Shown here piece by piece: positions 47,699-59,796 of a stretch of 64,000 bases of DNA. Origin of the DNA: Ptiloglossa arizonensis (lineage: Eukaryota > Arthropoda > Insecta > Hymenoptera > Colletidae); NCBI RefSeq assembly GCF_051014685.1, contig NW_027478458.1, positions 1 to 64,000 of the forward strand. Direction: 5' to 3'. The notes beneath the pieces were generated by a model. That model had not been told where the DNA came from. It saw nothing but the letters and a program-made list of their open reading frames with translations, and searched no databases. The position numbers were made by a program, and so were the translations under genes. Numbering within the stretch: position 1 is the first letter of the stretch; every line of letters begins with the position of its first letter.

Positions 47699-50600
47699 CA
47701 GTTGTAATCGGGCGTGTTTCTACTTTGAGATGCAATAGAAATTTTTGGGTTAGGTCAATCCGTTCGCGAGATATGGGAGTTTGAAGCCAAGAAATGGTAG
47801 AGAAGGCAAAACATTTTTCGCAATTCTGCTGCTCCAAACGCTTAACCACAATTGCCTAGGGAAAAAATACACATACCGTTGTAATCGGGCGAGTTTCTAC
47901 TTTCAGATGCACTAGGAATTTTTGGGTTAGGTCAATCCGTTCGGGAGATATCGGAGTTTGAAGCCAAGAAATGGTAGAGGAGGCATAACATTTTTCGCAA
48001 TTCTGCTGATCCAGACGCTTAACCAGAATGGCCTAGGGAAAAAATACACATACCGTTGTAATCGGGCGAGTTTCTACTTTCAGATGCACTAGGAATTTTT
48101 GGGTTAGGTCAATCCGTTCGCGAGATATGGGACTTTGAAGCTAAGAAATGGTTGAGAAGACAACAAATTTTTCGCAATTCTACTGCGCCAAACGCTTAAC
48201 CAGAATGGGCTAGGGAAAAAATACACATACCTTTGTAATCGGGCGAGTTTCTACGTTCAGATGCAATTGGAATTTTTGGGTTAGGTCAATCCGTTCGCGA
48301 GATATGGGAGTTTGAAGCCAAGAAATGGTAGAGAAGGCAAATCATTTTTCGCAATTCTGCTGATCCAAACGCTTAACCAGAATGGCCTAGGGAAAAAATA
48401 CACATACCGTTGTAATCGGGCGAGTATCTAATTTCAGATGCACTAGGAATTTTTGGGTTAGGTCAATCCGTTCACGAGATATGGGACTTTGAAGCTAAGA
48501 AATGGTTGAGAAGACAACAAATTTTTCGCAATTCTACTGCTCCAAACGCTTAACCAGAATGGGCTAGGGAAAAAATACACATACCGTTGTAATCGGGCGA
48601 GTTTTTACTTTCACACGCAACAGGAATTTTTGGGTTAGGTCAATCCGTTCGCGAGATATGGGAGTTTGAAGCCAAGAAATGGTAGAGAAGGCAAAACATT
48701 TTTCGCAATTCTGCTGATCCAAACGCTTAACCAGAACGGCCTAGGGAAAAGTACACATCCCGTTGTAATCGGCGAGTTTCTACTTTCAGCTACAATAGGA
48801 ATTTTTGGGTTGGGTCAATCCGTTCGCGAGATATGGGAGTTTGAAGACAAGGAATGGTTGAGAAGGCAAAACATTTTTCGCAATTCTGCTGCTCCAAACG
48901 CTTAACCACAATTGCCTAGGGAAAAAATACACATACCGTTGTAATCGGGCGAGTTTCTACTTTCAGATGCACTAGGAATTTTTGGGTTAGGTCAATCCGT
49001 TCGCGAGATATGGGACTTTGAAGCTAAGAAATGGTTGAGAAGACAACAAATTTTTCGCAATTCTGCTGCTCCAAACGCTTAACCAGAATGGGCTAGGGAA
49101 AAAATACACATACCGTTGTAATCGGGCGAGTTTTTACTTTCACACGCAACAGGAATTTTTGGGTTAGGTCAATCCGTTGGCGAGATATGGGAGTTTGAAG
49201 CCAAGAAATGGTTGAGAAGGCATACAATTTTTCGCAATACTGCTGCTCCAAACGCTTAACCAGAATGGCCTAGAGAAAAAATACACATACCTTTGTAATC
49301 GGGCGAGATTCTACTTTCAGATGCAATAGGAATTTTTGGGTTAGGTCAATCCGTTCGGGAGATATGGGAGTTTGAAGCCAAGAAATGGTTGAGAAGACAA
49401 GAAATTTTTCGCACTTCTGCTGCTCCAAACGCTTAACCAGAATGGCGTAGCGAAAAAATACACATACCGTTGTAATCGGGCGTGTTTCTACTTTGAGATG
49501 CAATAGAAATTTTTGGGTTAGGTCAATCCGTTCGCGAGATATGGGAGTTTGAAGCCAAGAAATGGTAGAGAAGGCAAAACATTTTTCGCAATTCTGCTGC
49601 TCCAAACGCTTAACCACAATTGCCTAGGGAAAAAATACACATACCGTTGTAATCGGGCGAGTTTCTACTTTCAGATGCACTAGGAATTTTTGGGTTAGGT
49701 CAATCCGTTCGGGAGATATCGGAGTTTGAAGCCAAGAAATGGTAGAGGAGGCAAAACATTTTTCGCAATTCTGCTGATGCAGACGCTTAACCAGAATGGC
49801 CTAGGGAAAAAATACACATACCGTTGTAATCGGGCGAGTTTCTACTTTCAGATGCACTAGGAATTTTTGGGTTAGGTCAATCCGTTCGCGAGATATGGGA
49901 CTTTGAAGCTAAGAAATGGTTGAGAAGACAACAAATTTTTCGCAATTCTACTGCTCCAAACGCTTAACCAGAATGGGCTAGGGAAAAAATACACATACCT
50001 TTGTAATCGGGCGAGTTTCTACGTTCAGATGCAATTGGAATTTTTGGGTTAGGTCAATCCGTTCGCGAGATATGGGAGTTTGAAGCCAAGAAATGGTAGA
50101 GAAGGCAAAACATTTTTCGCAATTGTGCTGATCCAAACGCTTAACCAGAATGGCCTAGGGAAAAAATACACATACCGTTGTAATCGGGCGAGTATCTAAT
50201 TTCAGATGCACTAGGAATTTTTGGGTTAGGTCAATCCGTTCACGAGATATGGGACTTTGAAGCTAAGAAATGGTTGAGAAGACAACAAATTTTTCGCAAT
50301 TCTACTGCTCCAAACGCTTAACCAGAATGGGCTAGGGAAAAAATACACATACCGTTGTAATCGGGCGAGTTTTTACTTTCACACGCAACAGGAATTTTTG
50401 GGTTAGGTCAATCCGTTGCGAGATATGGGAGTTTGAAGCCAAGAAATGGTTGAGAAGGCATATAATTTTTCGCAACTCTGCTGATCCAAACGCTTAACCA
50501 GAATGGCCTAGGGTAAAAATACACATACCGTTGTAATCGGGCGAGTTTGTACTTTCATTTACAATAGGAATTTTTGGGTTAGGTCAATCCGTTCGCGATA

Positions 50601-51656
50601 TATGGGAGTTTGATGACAAGGAATGGTTGAGAAGGCAAAAAATTTTCCGCAATTCTGCTGCTCCAAACGCTTAACCACAATGGCCTAGGGAAAAAATACA
50701 CATACCGTTGTAATCGGGCGCGTTTCTACGTTCAGATGCAATTGGAATTTTTGGGTTAGGTCAATCCGTTCGCGAGATATGGGAGTTTGAAGCCAAGAAA
50801 TGGTAGAGAAGGCAAAAAATTTTTCACAATTCTGCTGCTCCAAACGCTTAACCAGAATGGCCTAGCGAAAAAATACACATACAGTTGTAATCGGGCGTGT
50901 TTCTACTTTGAGATGCAATAGAAATTTTTGGGTTAGGTCAATCCGTTCGCGAGATATGGGAGTTTGAAGCCAAGAAATGGTAGAGAAGGCAAAACATTTT
51001 TCGCAATTCTGCTGCTCCAAACGCTTAACCACAATTGCCTAGGGAAAAAATACACATACCGTTGTAATCGGGCGAGTTTCTACTTTCAGATGCACTAGGA
51101 ATTTTTGGGTTAGGTCAATCCGTTCGGGAGATATCGGAGTTTGAAGCCAAGAAATGGTAGAGGAGGCATAACATTTTTCGCAATTCTGCTGATCCAGACG
51201 CTTAACCAGAATGGCCTAGGGAAAAAATACACATACCGTTGTAATCGGGCGAGTTTCTACTTTCAGATGCACTAGGAATTTTTGGGTTAGGTCAATCCGT
51301 TCGCGAGATATGGGACTTTGAAGCTAAGAAATGGTTGAGAAGACAACAAATTTTTCGCAATTCTACTGCTCCAAACGCTTAACCAGAATGGGCTAGGGAA
51401 AAAATACACATACCTTTGTAATCGGGCGAGTTTCTACGTTCAGATGCAATTGGAATTTTTGGGTTAGGTCAATCCGTTCGCGAGATATGGGAGTTTGAAG
51501 CCAAGAAATGGTAGAGAAGGCAAATCATTTTTCGCAATTCTGCTGATCCAAACGCTTAACCAGAATGGCCTAGGGAAAAAATACACATACCGTTGTAATC
51601 GGGCGAGTATCTAATTTCAGATGCACTAGGAATTTTTGGGTTAGGTCAATCCGTTC
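47699..51656. repeat. Rearranged satellite modules with 10- and 18-monomer spacing
   Basis: The rare 'tactttgagatgcaatag' monomer occurs at 47721, 49489 and about 50904. Bases 46530-48647 match 49713-51830 at offset 3183 (18 monomers less 3 bp), with shared rare variants such as 'gagtatctaatttcag' and the 'gagatatcgg' / 'tagaggaggca' monomer. From about 47700 the series also matches 49470-50250 at offset 1768 (10 monomers less 2 bp). The 720 bp segment at 48636-49355 sits inside and interrupts this pattern. Confidence 0.75.
48636..49355. repeat. 720 bp segment shared with 36961-37680, copy 2
   Basis: This is the partner of 36961-37680. Its left edge lies in a monomer that otherwise continues the 51.8 kb pattern ('ttcacacgcaacagg', then 'ccgttcgcgag' in place of 'ccgttgcgag'). 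At its right edge 'ccgttcgggag' replaces 'ccgttcgcgag'. Both edges therefore fall in the same part of the monomer, the 'ttaggtcaatccgttcg' stretch, a possible preferred exchange site. Confidence 0.8.
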
Positions 51657-54600
51657 ACGAGATATGGGACTTTGAAGCTAAGAAATGGTTGAGAAGACAA
51701 CAAATTTTTCGCAATTCTACTGCTCCAAACGCTTAACCAGAATGGGCTAGGGAAAAAATACACATACCGTTGTAATCGGGCGAGTTTTTACTTTCACACG
51801 CAACAGGAATTTTTGGGTTAGGTCAATCCGTTGCGAGATATGGGAGTTTGAAGCCAAGAAATGGTTGAGAAGGAATATAATTTTTCGCAATTCTGCTGAT
51901 CCAAACGCTTAACCAGAATGGCCTAGGGTAAAAATACACATACCGTTGTAATCGGGCGAGTTTCTACTTTCATTTACAATAGGAATTTTTGGGTTAGGTC
52001 AATCCGTTCGCGATATATGGGAGTTTGATGACAAGGAATGGTTGAGAAGGCAAAAAATTTTCCGCAATTCTGCTGCTCCAAACGCTTAACCACAATGGCC
52101 TAGGGAAAAAATACACATACCGTTGTAATCGGGCGCGTTTCTACGTTCAGATGCAATTGGAATTGTTGGGTTAGGGCAATCCGTTCGCGAGATATGGGAG
52201 TGTGAAGCCAAGAAATGGTAGAGAAGGCAAAAAATTTTTCACAATTCTGCTGCTCCAAACGCTTAGCCAGAATGGCCTAGCGAAAAAATACACATACCGT
52301 TGTATTCGGGCGAGCTTCTGCTTTCAGATGCAATAGGAATTTTTGGGTTAGGTCAATCCGTTCGCGAGATATGTGAGTTTGAAGCCAAGAATTGGTAGAG
52401 AAGGCAAAACATTTTTCGCAATTCTGCTGATCCAACCGCTTAACCAGAATGGCCTAGGGAAAAAATACACATACCTTTGTAATCGGGCGAGTTTCTACTT
52501 TCAGATGCAATAGAAATTTTTGGGTTAGGTCAATCCGTTCGGGAGATATTGGAGTTTGAAGCCAAGAAATGGCTGAGAAGAACACAAATTTTTCGCACTT
52601 CTGCTGCTCCAAAGGCTTAACCAGAATGGCTTAGCAAAAAAATACACATACCGTTGTAATCGGGCGAGTTTCTACTTTCAGCTACAATAGGAATTTTTGG
52701 GTTAAGTCAATCCGTTCGCGAGATATGGGACTTTGAAGCTAAGAAATGGTTGAGACGGCATAAATTTTTTCGCAATTCTGCTGCTTCAAATGCTTAACCA
52801 GAGTTGCCTAGGGAAAAAATACACATACCGTTGTAATCGGGCGAGTTTTCACTTTCAGCTACAATAGGAATTTTTGTGTTAGGTCAATCCGTTCGCGAGA
52901 TATGGGAGTATGAAGACAAGGAATGGTTGAGAAGGCCAAAAATTTTTCGCAATTCTGCTGCTCCAAACGCTTAACTAGGATGGCCTAGGAAAAAAATACA
53001 CATACCGTTGTAATCGGGCGTGTTTCTACTTTCAGATGCAACAGAAACTTTTGGGTTAGGTCAATCCGTTCGCGAGATATGGGAGTATGAAGACAAGGAA
53101 TGGTTGAGAAGGCAAAAAATTTTTCACAATTCTGCTGCTCCAAACGCTTAACCTGAATGGCCTAGGGAAAAAATACACATACCGTTGTAATCGGGCGAGT
53201 TTCTACTTTCAGATGCACTAGGAATTTTTGGGTTAGGTCAATCCGTTCGCGAGATATGGGACTTTGAAGCTAAGAAATGGTTGAGAAGACAACAAATTTT
53301 TCGCAATTCTGCTGCTCCAAACGCTTAACCAGAATGGGCTAGGGAAAAAATACACATACCGTTGTAATCGGGCGAGTTTTTACTTTCACACGCAACAGGA
53401 ATTTTTGGGTTAGGTCAACCCGTTGGCGAGATATGGGAGTTTGAAGCCAAGAAATGGTTGAGAAGGCATACAATTTTTCGCAATTCTGCTGCTCCAAACG
53501 CTTAACCAGAATGGCCTAGAGAAAAAATACACATACCTTTGTAATCGGGCGAGATTCTACTTTGAGATGCAATAGGAATTTTTGGGTTAGGTCAGTCCGT
53601 TCGGGTGATATGGGAGTTTGAAGCCAAGAAATGGTTGAGAAGACAAAAAATTTTTCGCACTTGTGCTGCTCCAAACGCTTAACCAGAATGGCCTAGCGAA
53701 AAAATACACATACCGTTGTAATCGGGCGTGTTTCTACTTTCAGATGCAATAGAAATTTTTGGGTTAGGTCAATCCGTTCGCGAGATATGGGAGTTTGAAG
53801 CCAAGAAATGGTAGAGAAGGCAAAAAATTTTTCACAATTCTGCTGCTCCAAACGCTTAAGCAGAATGGCCTCGGGAAAAAATACACATACCTTTGTAATC
53901 GGGCGAGTTTCTACTTTCAGATGCAATAGGATTTTTTGGGTTAGGTCAATCCGTTGGCGGGATATGGGAGTTTGAAGCCAAGAAATGGTTGAGAAGGCAT
54001 ACAATTTTTCGCAATTCTGCTGATTCAAACGCTTAACCAGAATGGCCTAGGGATAAAATACACATACCGTTGTAATCGGGCGAGTTTCTACGTTCAGATG
54101 CAATTGGAATTTTTGGGTTAGGTTAATCCGTTCGCGAGATATGGGACTTTGAAGCTAAGAAATGGTTGAGAAGACAACAAATTTTTCGCAATTCTACTGC
54201 TCCAAACGCTTATCCAGAATGGGCTAGGGAAAAAATACACATACCGTTGTAATCGGGCGAGTTTTTACATTCACACGCAACAGGAATTTTTGGGTTAGTT
54301 CAATCCGTTGGCGAGATATGGGAGTTTGAAGCCAAGAAATGATTGAGAAGGCATACAATTTTTCGCAATTCTGCTGATTCAAACGCTTAACCAGAATGGC
54401 CTAGGGAAAAAATACACATACCGTTGTAATCGGGCGAGTTTCTACGTTCAGATGCAATTGGAATTTTTGGGTTAGGTTAATCCGTTCGCGAGATATGGGA
54501 GTTTGAAGCCAACAAATGATAGAGAAGGCAAAACATTTTTCGCAATTCTGCTGATCCAAACGCTTAACCAGAATGGCCTAGGGAAAAAATAAACATACCG

Positions 54601-55726
54601 TTGTAATCGGGCGAGTTTCTACTTTCAGTTACAATAGGAATTTTTGGGTTAGGTCAATCCGTTCGCGAGATGTGGGAGTTTGAAGACAAGGAATGGTTGA
54701 GAAGGCAAAAAATTTTTCGCAATTCTGCTGCTCCAAACTCTTAACCAGAATGGCCTAGAGAAAAAATACACATACCTTTGTAATCGGGCGAGTTTCTACT
54801 TTCAGATGCAATAAGATTTTTTGGGTTAGGTCAATCCGTTGGCGAGATATGGGAGTTTGAAGCCAAGAAATGGTTGAGAAGGCATACAATTTTTCGCAAT
54901 TCTGCTGATCCAAACGCTTAACCAGAATGGCCTAGGGGAAAAATACACATACCGTTGTAATCGGGCGAGTTTTTACTTTCACACGCAACAGGAATTTTTG
55001 GGTTAGGTCAATCCGTTCGCGAGATATGGGAGTTTGAAGCCAAGAAATGGTTGAGAAGGCATACAATTTTTCGCAATTCTGCTGATCCAAACGCTTAACC
55101 AGAATGGCCTAGGGAAAAAATACACATACCGTTGTAATCGGGCGAGTTTCTACTTTCAGTTACAATAGGAATTTTTGGGTTAGGTCAATCCGTTCGCGAG
55201 ATATGGGAGTTTGAAGACAATGAATGGTTGAGAAGGCAAAAAATTTTTCGCAATTCTGCTGCTCCAAACGCTTAACCAGAATGGCCTAGGGAAAAAATAC
55301 ACATACCGTTGTAATCGGGCGTGTTTCTACTTTCAGATGCAATAGAAATTTTTGGGTTAGGTCAATCCGTTCGCGAGATATTGGAGTTTGAAGCCAAGAA
55401 ATGGTAGAGAAGGCAAAAAATTTTTCACAATTCTGCTGCTCCAAACGCTTAACCAGAATGGCCTCGGGAAAAAATACACATACTTTTGTAATCGGGCGAG
55501 TTTCTACTTTCAGATGCAATAGGATTTTTTGGGTTAGGTTAATCCGTTCGCGAGATATGGGAGTTTGAAGCCAAGAAATGGTTGAGAAGGCATACAATTT
55601 TTCGCAATTCTGCTGCTCCAAACGCTTAACCAGAATGGCCTAGGGAAAAAATACACATACCTTTGTAATCGGGCGAGTTTCTACTTTCAGATGCACTAGG
55701 AATTTTTGGGTTAGGTCAATCCGTTG
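51657..55726. repeat. 23-monomer HOR, recent tandem copy 1 (4070 bp)
   Basis: Bases 51657-55804 match 55727-59874 at a constant offset of 4070 bp (23 monomers less 1 bp). By eye only about four differences appear: three close together near 52165-52176 ('aattgttggg'/'aatttctggg', 'ttagggc'/'ttaggtc') and one near 54599/58669 ('ccgttg'/'cccttg'). Shared one-base variants such as 'aagaacacaaattt', 'gaaggccaaaaattt', 'ggataaaatac' and 'aaataaacatacc' confirm the register. Confidence 0.9.
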
Positions 55727-58700
55727 GCGAGATATGGGACTTTGAAGCTAAGAAATGGTTGAGAAGACAACAAATTTTTCGCAATTCTACTGCTCCAAAC
55801 GCTTAACCAGAATGGGCTAGGGAAAAAATACACATACCGTTGTAATCGGGCGAGTTTTTACTTTCACACGCAACAGGAATTTTTGGGTTAGGTCAATCCG
55901 TTGCGAGATATGGGAGTTTGAAGCCAAGAAATGGTTGAGAAGGAATATAATTTTTCGCAATTCTGCTGATCCAAACGCTTAACCAGAATGGCCTAGGGTA
56001 AAAATACACATACCGTTGTAATCGGGCGAGTTTCTACTTTCATTTACAATAGGAATTTTTGGGTTAGGTCAATCCGTTCGCGATATATGGGAGTTTGATG
56101 ACAAGGAATGGTTGAGAAGGCAAAAAATTTTCCGCAATTCTGCTGCTCCAAACGCTTAACCACAATGGCCTAGGGAAAAAATACACATACCGTTGTAATC
56201 GGGCGCGTTTCTACGTTCAGATGCAATTGGAATTTCTGGGTTAGGTCAATCCGTTCGCGAGATATGGGAGTGTGAAGCCAAGAAATGGTAGAGAAGGCAA
56301 AAAATTTTTCACAATTCTGCTGCTCCAAACGCTTAGCCAGAATGGCCTAGCGAAAAAATACACATACCGTTGTATTCGGGCGAGCTTCTGCTTTCAGATG
56401 CAATAGGAATTTTTGGGTTAGGTCAATCCGTTCGCGAGATATGTGAGTTTGAAGCCAAGAATTGGTAGAGAAGGCAAAACATTTTTCGCAATTCTGCTGA
56501 TCCAACCGCTTAACCAGAATGGCCTAGGGAAAAAATACACATACCTTTGTAATCGGGCGAGTTTCTACTTTCAGATGCAATAGAAATTTTTGGGTTAGGT
56601 CAATCCGTTCGGGAGATATTGGAGTTTGAAGCCAAGAAATGGCTGAGAAGAACACAAATTTTTCGCACTTCTGCTGCTCCAAAGGCTTAACCAGAATGGC
56701 TTAGCAAAAAAATACACATACCGTTGTAATCGGGCGAGTTTCTACTTTCAGCTACAATAGGAATTTTTGGGTTAAGTCAATCCGTTCGCGAGATATGGGA
56801 CTTTGAAGCTAAGAAATGGTTGAGACGGCATAAATTTTTTCGCAATTCTGCTGCTTCAAATGCTTAACCAGAGTTGCCTAGGGAAAAAATACACATACCG
56901 TTGTAATCGGGCGAGTTTTCACTTTCAGCTACAATAGGAATTTTTGTGTTAGGTCAATCCGTTCGCGAGATATGGGAGTATGAAGACAAGGAATGGTTGA
57001 GAAGGCCAAAAATTTTTCGCAATTCTGCTGCTCCAAACGCTTAACTAGGATGGCCTAGGAAAAAAATACACATACCGTTGTAATCGGGCGTGTTTCTACT
57101 TTCAGATGCAACAGAAACTTTTGGGTTAGGTCAATCCGTTCGCGAGATATGGGAGTATGAAGACAAGGAATGGTTGAGAAGGCAAAAAATTTTTCACAAT
57201 TCTGCTGCTCCAAACGCTTAACCTGAATGGCCTAGGGAAAAAATACACATACCGTTGTAATCGGGCGAGTTTCTACTTTCAGATGCACTAGGAATTTTTG
57301 GGTTAGGTCAATCCGTTCGCGAGATATGGGACTTTGAAGCTAAGAAATGGTTGAGAAGACAACAAATTTTTCGCAATTCTGCTGCTCCAAACGCTTAACC
57401 AGAATGGGCTAGGGAAAAAATACACATACCGTTGTAATCGGGCGAGTTTTTACTTTCACACGCAACAGGAATTTTTGGGTTAGGTCAACCCGTTGGCGAG
57501 ATATGGGAGTTTGAAGCCAAGAAATGGTTGAGAAGGCATACAATTTTTCGCAATTCTGCTGCTCCAAACGCTTAACCAGAATGGCCTAGAGAAAAAATAC
57601 ACATACCTTTGTAATCGGGCGAGATTCTACTTTGAGATGCAATAGGAATTTTTGGGTTAGGTCAGTCCGTTCGGGTGATATGGGAGTTTGAAGCCAAGAA
57701 ATGGTTGAGAAGACAAAAAATTTTTCGCACTTGTGCTGCTCCAAACGCTTAACCAGAATGGCCTAGCGAAAAAATACACATACCGTTGTAATCGGGCGTG
57801 TTTCTACTTTCAGATGCAATAGAAATTTTTGGGTTAGGTCAATCCGTTCGCGAGATATGGGAGTTTGAAGCCAAGAAATGGTAGAGAAGGCAAAAAATTT
57901 TTCACAATTCTGCTGCTCCAAACGCTTAAGCAGAATGGCCTCGGGAAAAAATACACATACCTTTGTAATCGGGCGAGTTTCTACTTTCAGATGCAATAGG
58001 ATTTTTTGGGTTAGGTCAATCCGTTGGCGGGATATGGGAGTTTGAAGCCAAGAAATGGTTGAGAAGGCATACAATTTTTCGCAATTCTGCTGATTCAAAC
58101 GCTTAACCAGAATGGCCTAGGGATAAAATACACATACCGTTGTAATCGGGCGAGTTTCTACGTTCAGATGCAATTGGAATTTTTGGGTTAGGTTAATCCG
58201 TTCGCGAGATATGGGACTTTGAAGCTAAGAAATGGTTGAGAAGACAACAAATTTTTCGCAATTCTACTGCTCCAAACGCTTATCCAGAATGGGCTAGGGA
58301 AAAAATACACATACCGTTGTAATCGGGCGAGTTTTTACATTCACACGCAACAGGAATTTTTGGGTTAGTTCAATCCGTTGGCGAGATATGGGAGTTTGAA
58401 GCCAAGAAATGATTGAGAAGGCATACAATTTTTCGCAATTCTGCTGATTCAAACGCTTAACCAGAATGGCCTAGGGAAAAAATACACATACCGTTGTAAT
58501 CGGGCGAGTTTCTACGTTCAGATGCAATTGGAATTTTTGGGTTAGGTTAATCCGTTCGCGAGATATGGGAGTTTGAAGCCAACAAATGATAGAGAAGGCA
58601 AAACATTTTTCGCAATTCTGCTGATCCAAACGCTTAACCAGAATGGCCTAGGGAAAAAATAAACATACCCTTGTAATCGGGCGAGTTTCTACTTTCAGTT

Positions 58701-59796
58701 ACAATAGGAATTTTTGGGTTAGGTCAATCCGTTCGCGAGATGTGGGAGTTTGAAGACAAGGAATGGTTGAGAAGGCAAAAAATTTTTCGCAATTCTGCTG
58801 CTCCAAACTCTTAACCAGAATGGCCTAGAGAAAAAATACACATACCTTTGTAATCGGGCGAGTTTCTACTTTCAGATGCAATAAGATTTTTTGGGTTAGG
58901 TCAATCCGTTGGCGAGATATGGGAGTTTGAAGCCAAGAAATGGTTGAGAAGGCATACAATTTTTCGCAATTCTGCTGATCCAAACGCTTAACCAGAATGG
59001 CCTAGGGGAAAAATACACATACCGTTGTAATCGGGCGAGTTTTTACTTTCACACGCAACAGGAATTTTTGGGTTAGGTCAATCCGTTCGCGAGATATGGG
59101 AGTTTGAAGCCAAGAAATGGTTGAGAAGGCATACAATTTTTCGCAATTCTGCTGATCCAAACGCTTAACCAGAATGGCCTAGGGAAAAAATACACATACC
59201 GTTGTAATCGGGCGAGTTTCTACTTTCAGTTACAATAGGAATTTTTGGGTTAGGTCAATCCGTTCGCGAGATATGGGAGTTTGAAGACAATGAATGGTTG
59301 AGAAGGCAAAAAATTTTTCGCAATTCTGCTGCTCCAAACGCTTAACCAGAATGGCCTAGGGAAAAAATACACATACCGTTGTAATCGGGCGTGTTTCTAC
59401 TTTCAGATGCAATAGAAATTTTTGGGTTAGGTCAATCCGTTCGCGAGATATTGGAGTTTGAAGCCAAGAAATGGTAGAGAAGGCAAAAAATTTTTCACAA
59501 TTCTGCTGCTCCAAACGCTTAACCAGAATGGCCTCGGGAAAAAATACACATACTTTTGTAATCGGGCGAGTTTCTACTTTCAGATGCAATAGGATTTTTT
59601 GGGTTAGGTTAATCCGTTCGCGAGATATGGGAGTTTGAAGCCAAGAAATGGTTGAGAAGGCATACAATTTTTCGCAATTCTGCTGCTCCAAACGCTTAAC
59701 CAGAATGGCCTAGGGAAAAAATACACATACCTTTGTAATCGGGCGAGTTTCTACTTTCAGATGCACTAGGAATTTTTGGGTTAGGTCAATCCGTTG
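55727..59796. repeat. 23-monomer HOR, recent tandem copy 2 (4070 bp)
   Basis: This is the second copy, directly adjacent and in phase. The unit boundary is visible because 51601-51656 ('gagtatctaatttcag', 'ccgttcacgag') differs from 55671-55726 ('gagtttctactttcag', 'ccgttggcgag'), while everything to the right agrees. After the unit the homology runs about 78 bp further (to 59874) until 'gcttatccag' replaces 'gcttaaccag'. The near identity means a very recent duplication, strong homogenisation or an assembly duplication. Confidence 0.9.

Noticed and set aside
53693..59691. Minus-strand open frames of 111 codons (53693-54028, 55286-55621, 57763-58098, 59356-59691) and similar ones elsewhere as genes
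   Set aside because: They are the satellite read in one phase over about two monomers. They repeat a 59-residue pattern set by the DNA period, start at arbitrary Met codons, and end at the recurrent TAG or other satellite stops. No gene structure or known domain is visible.
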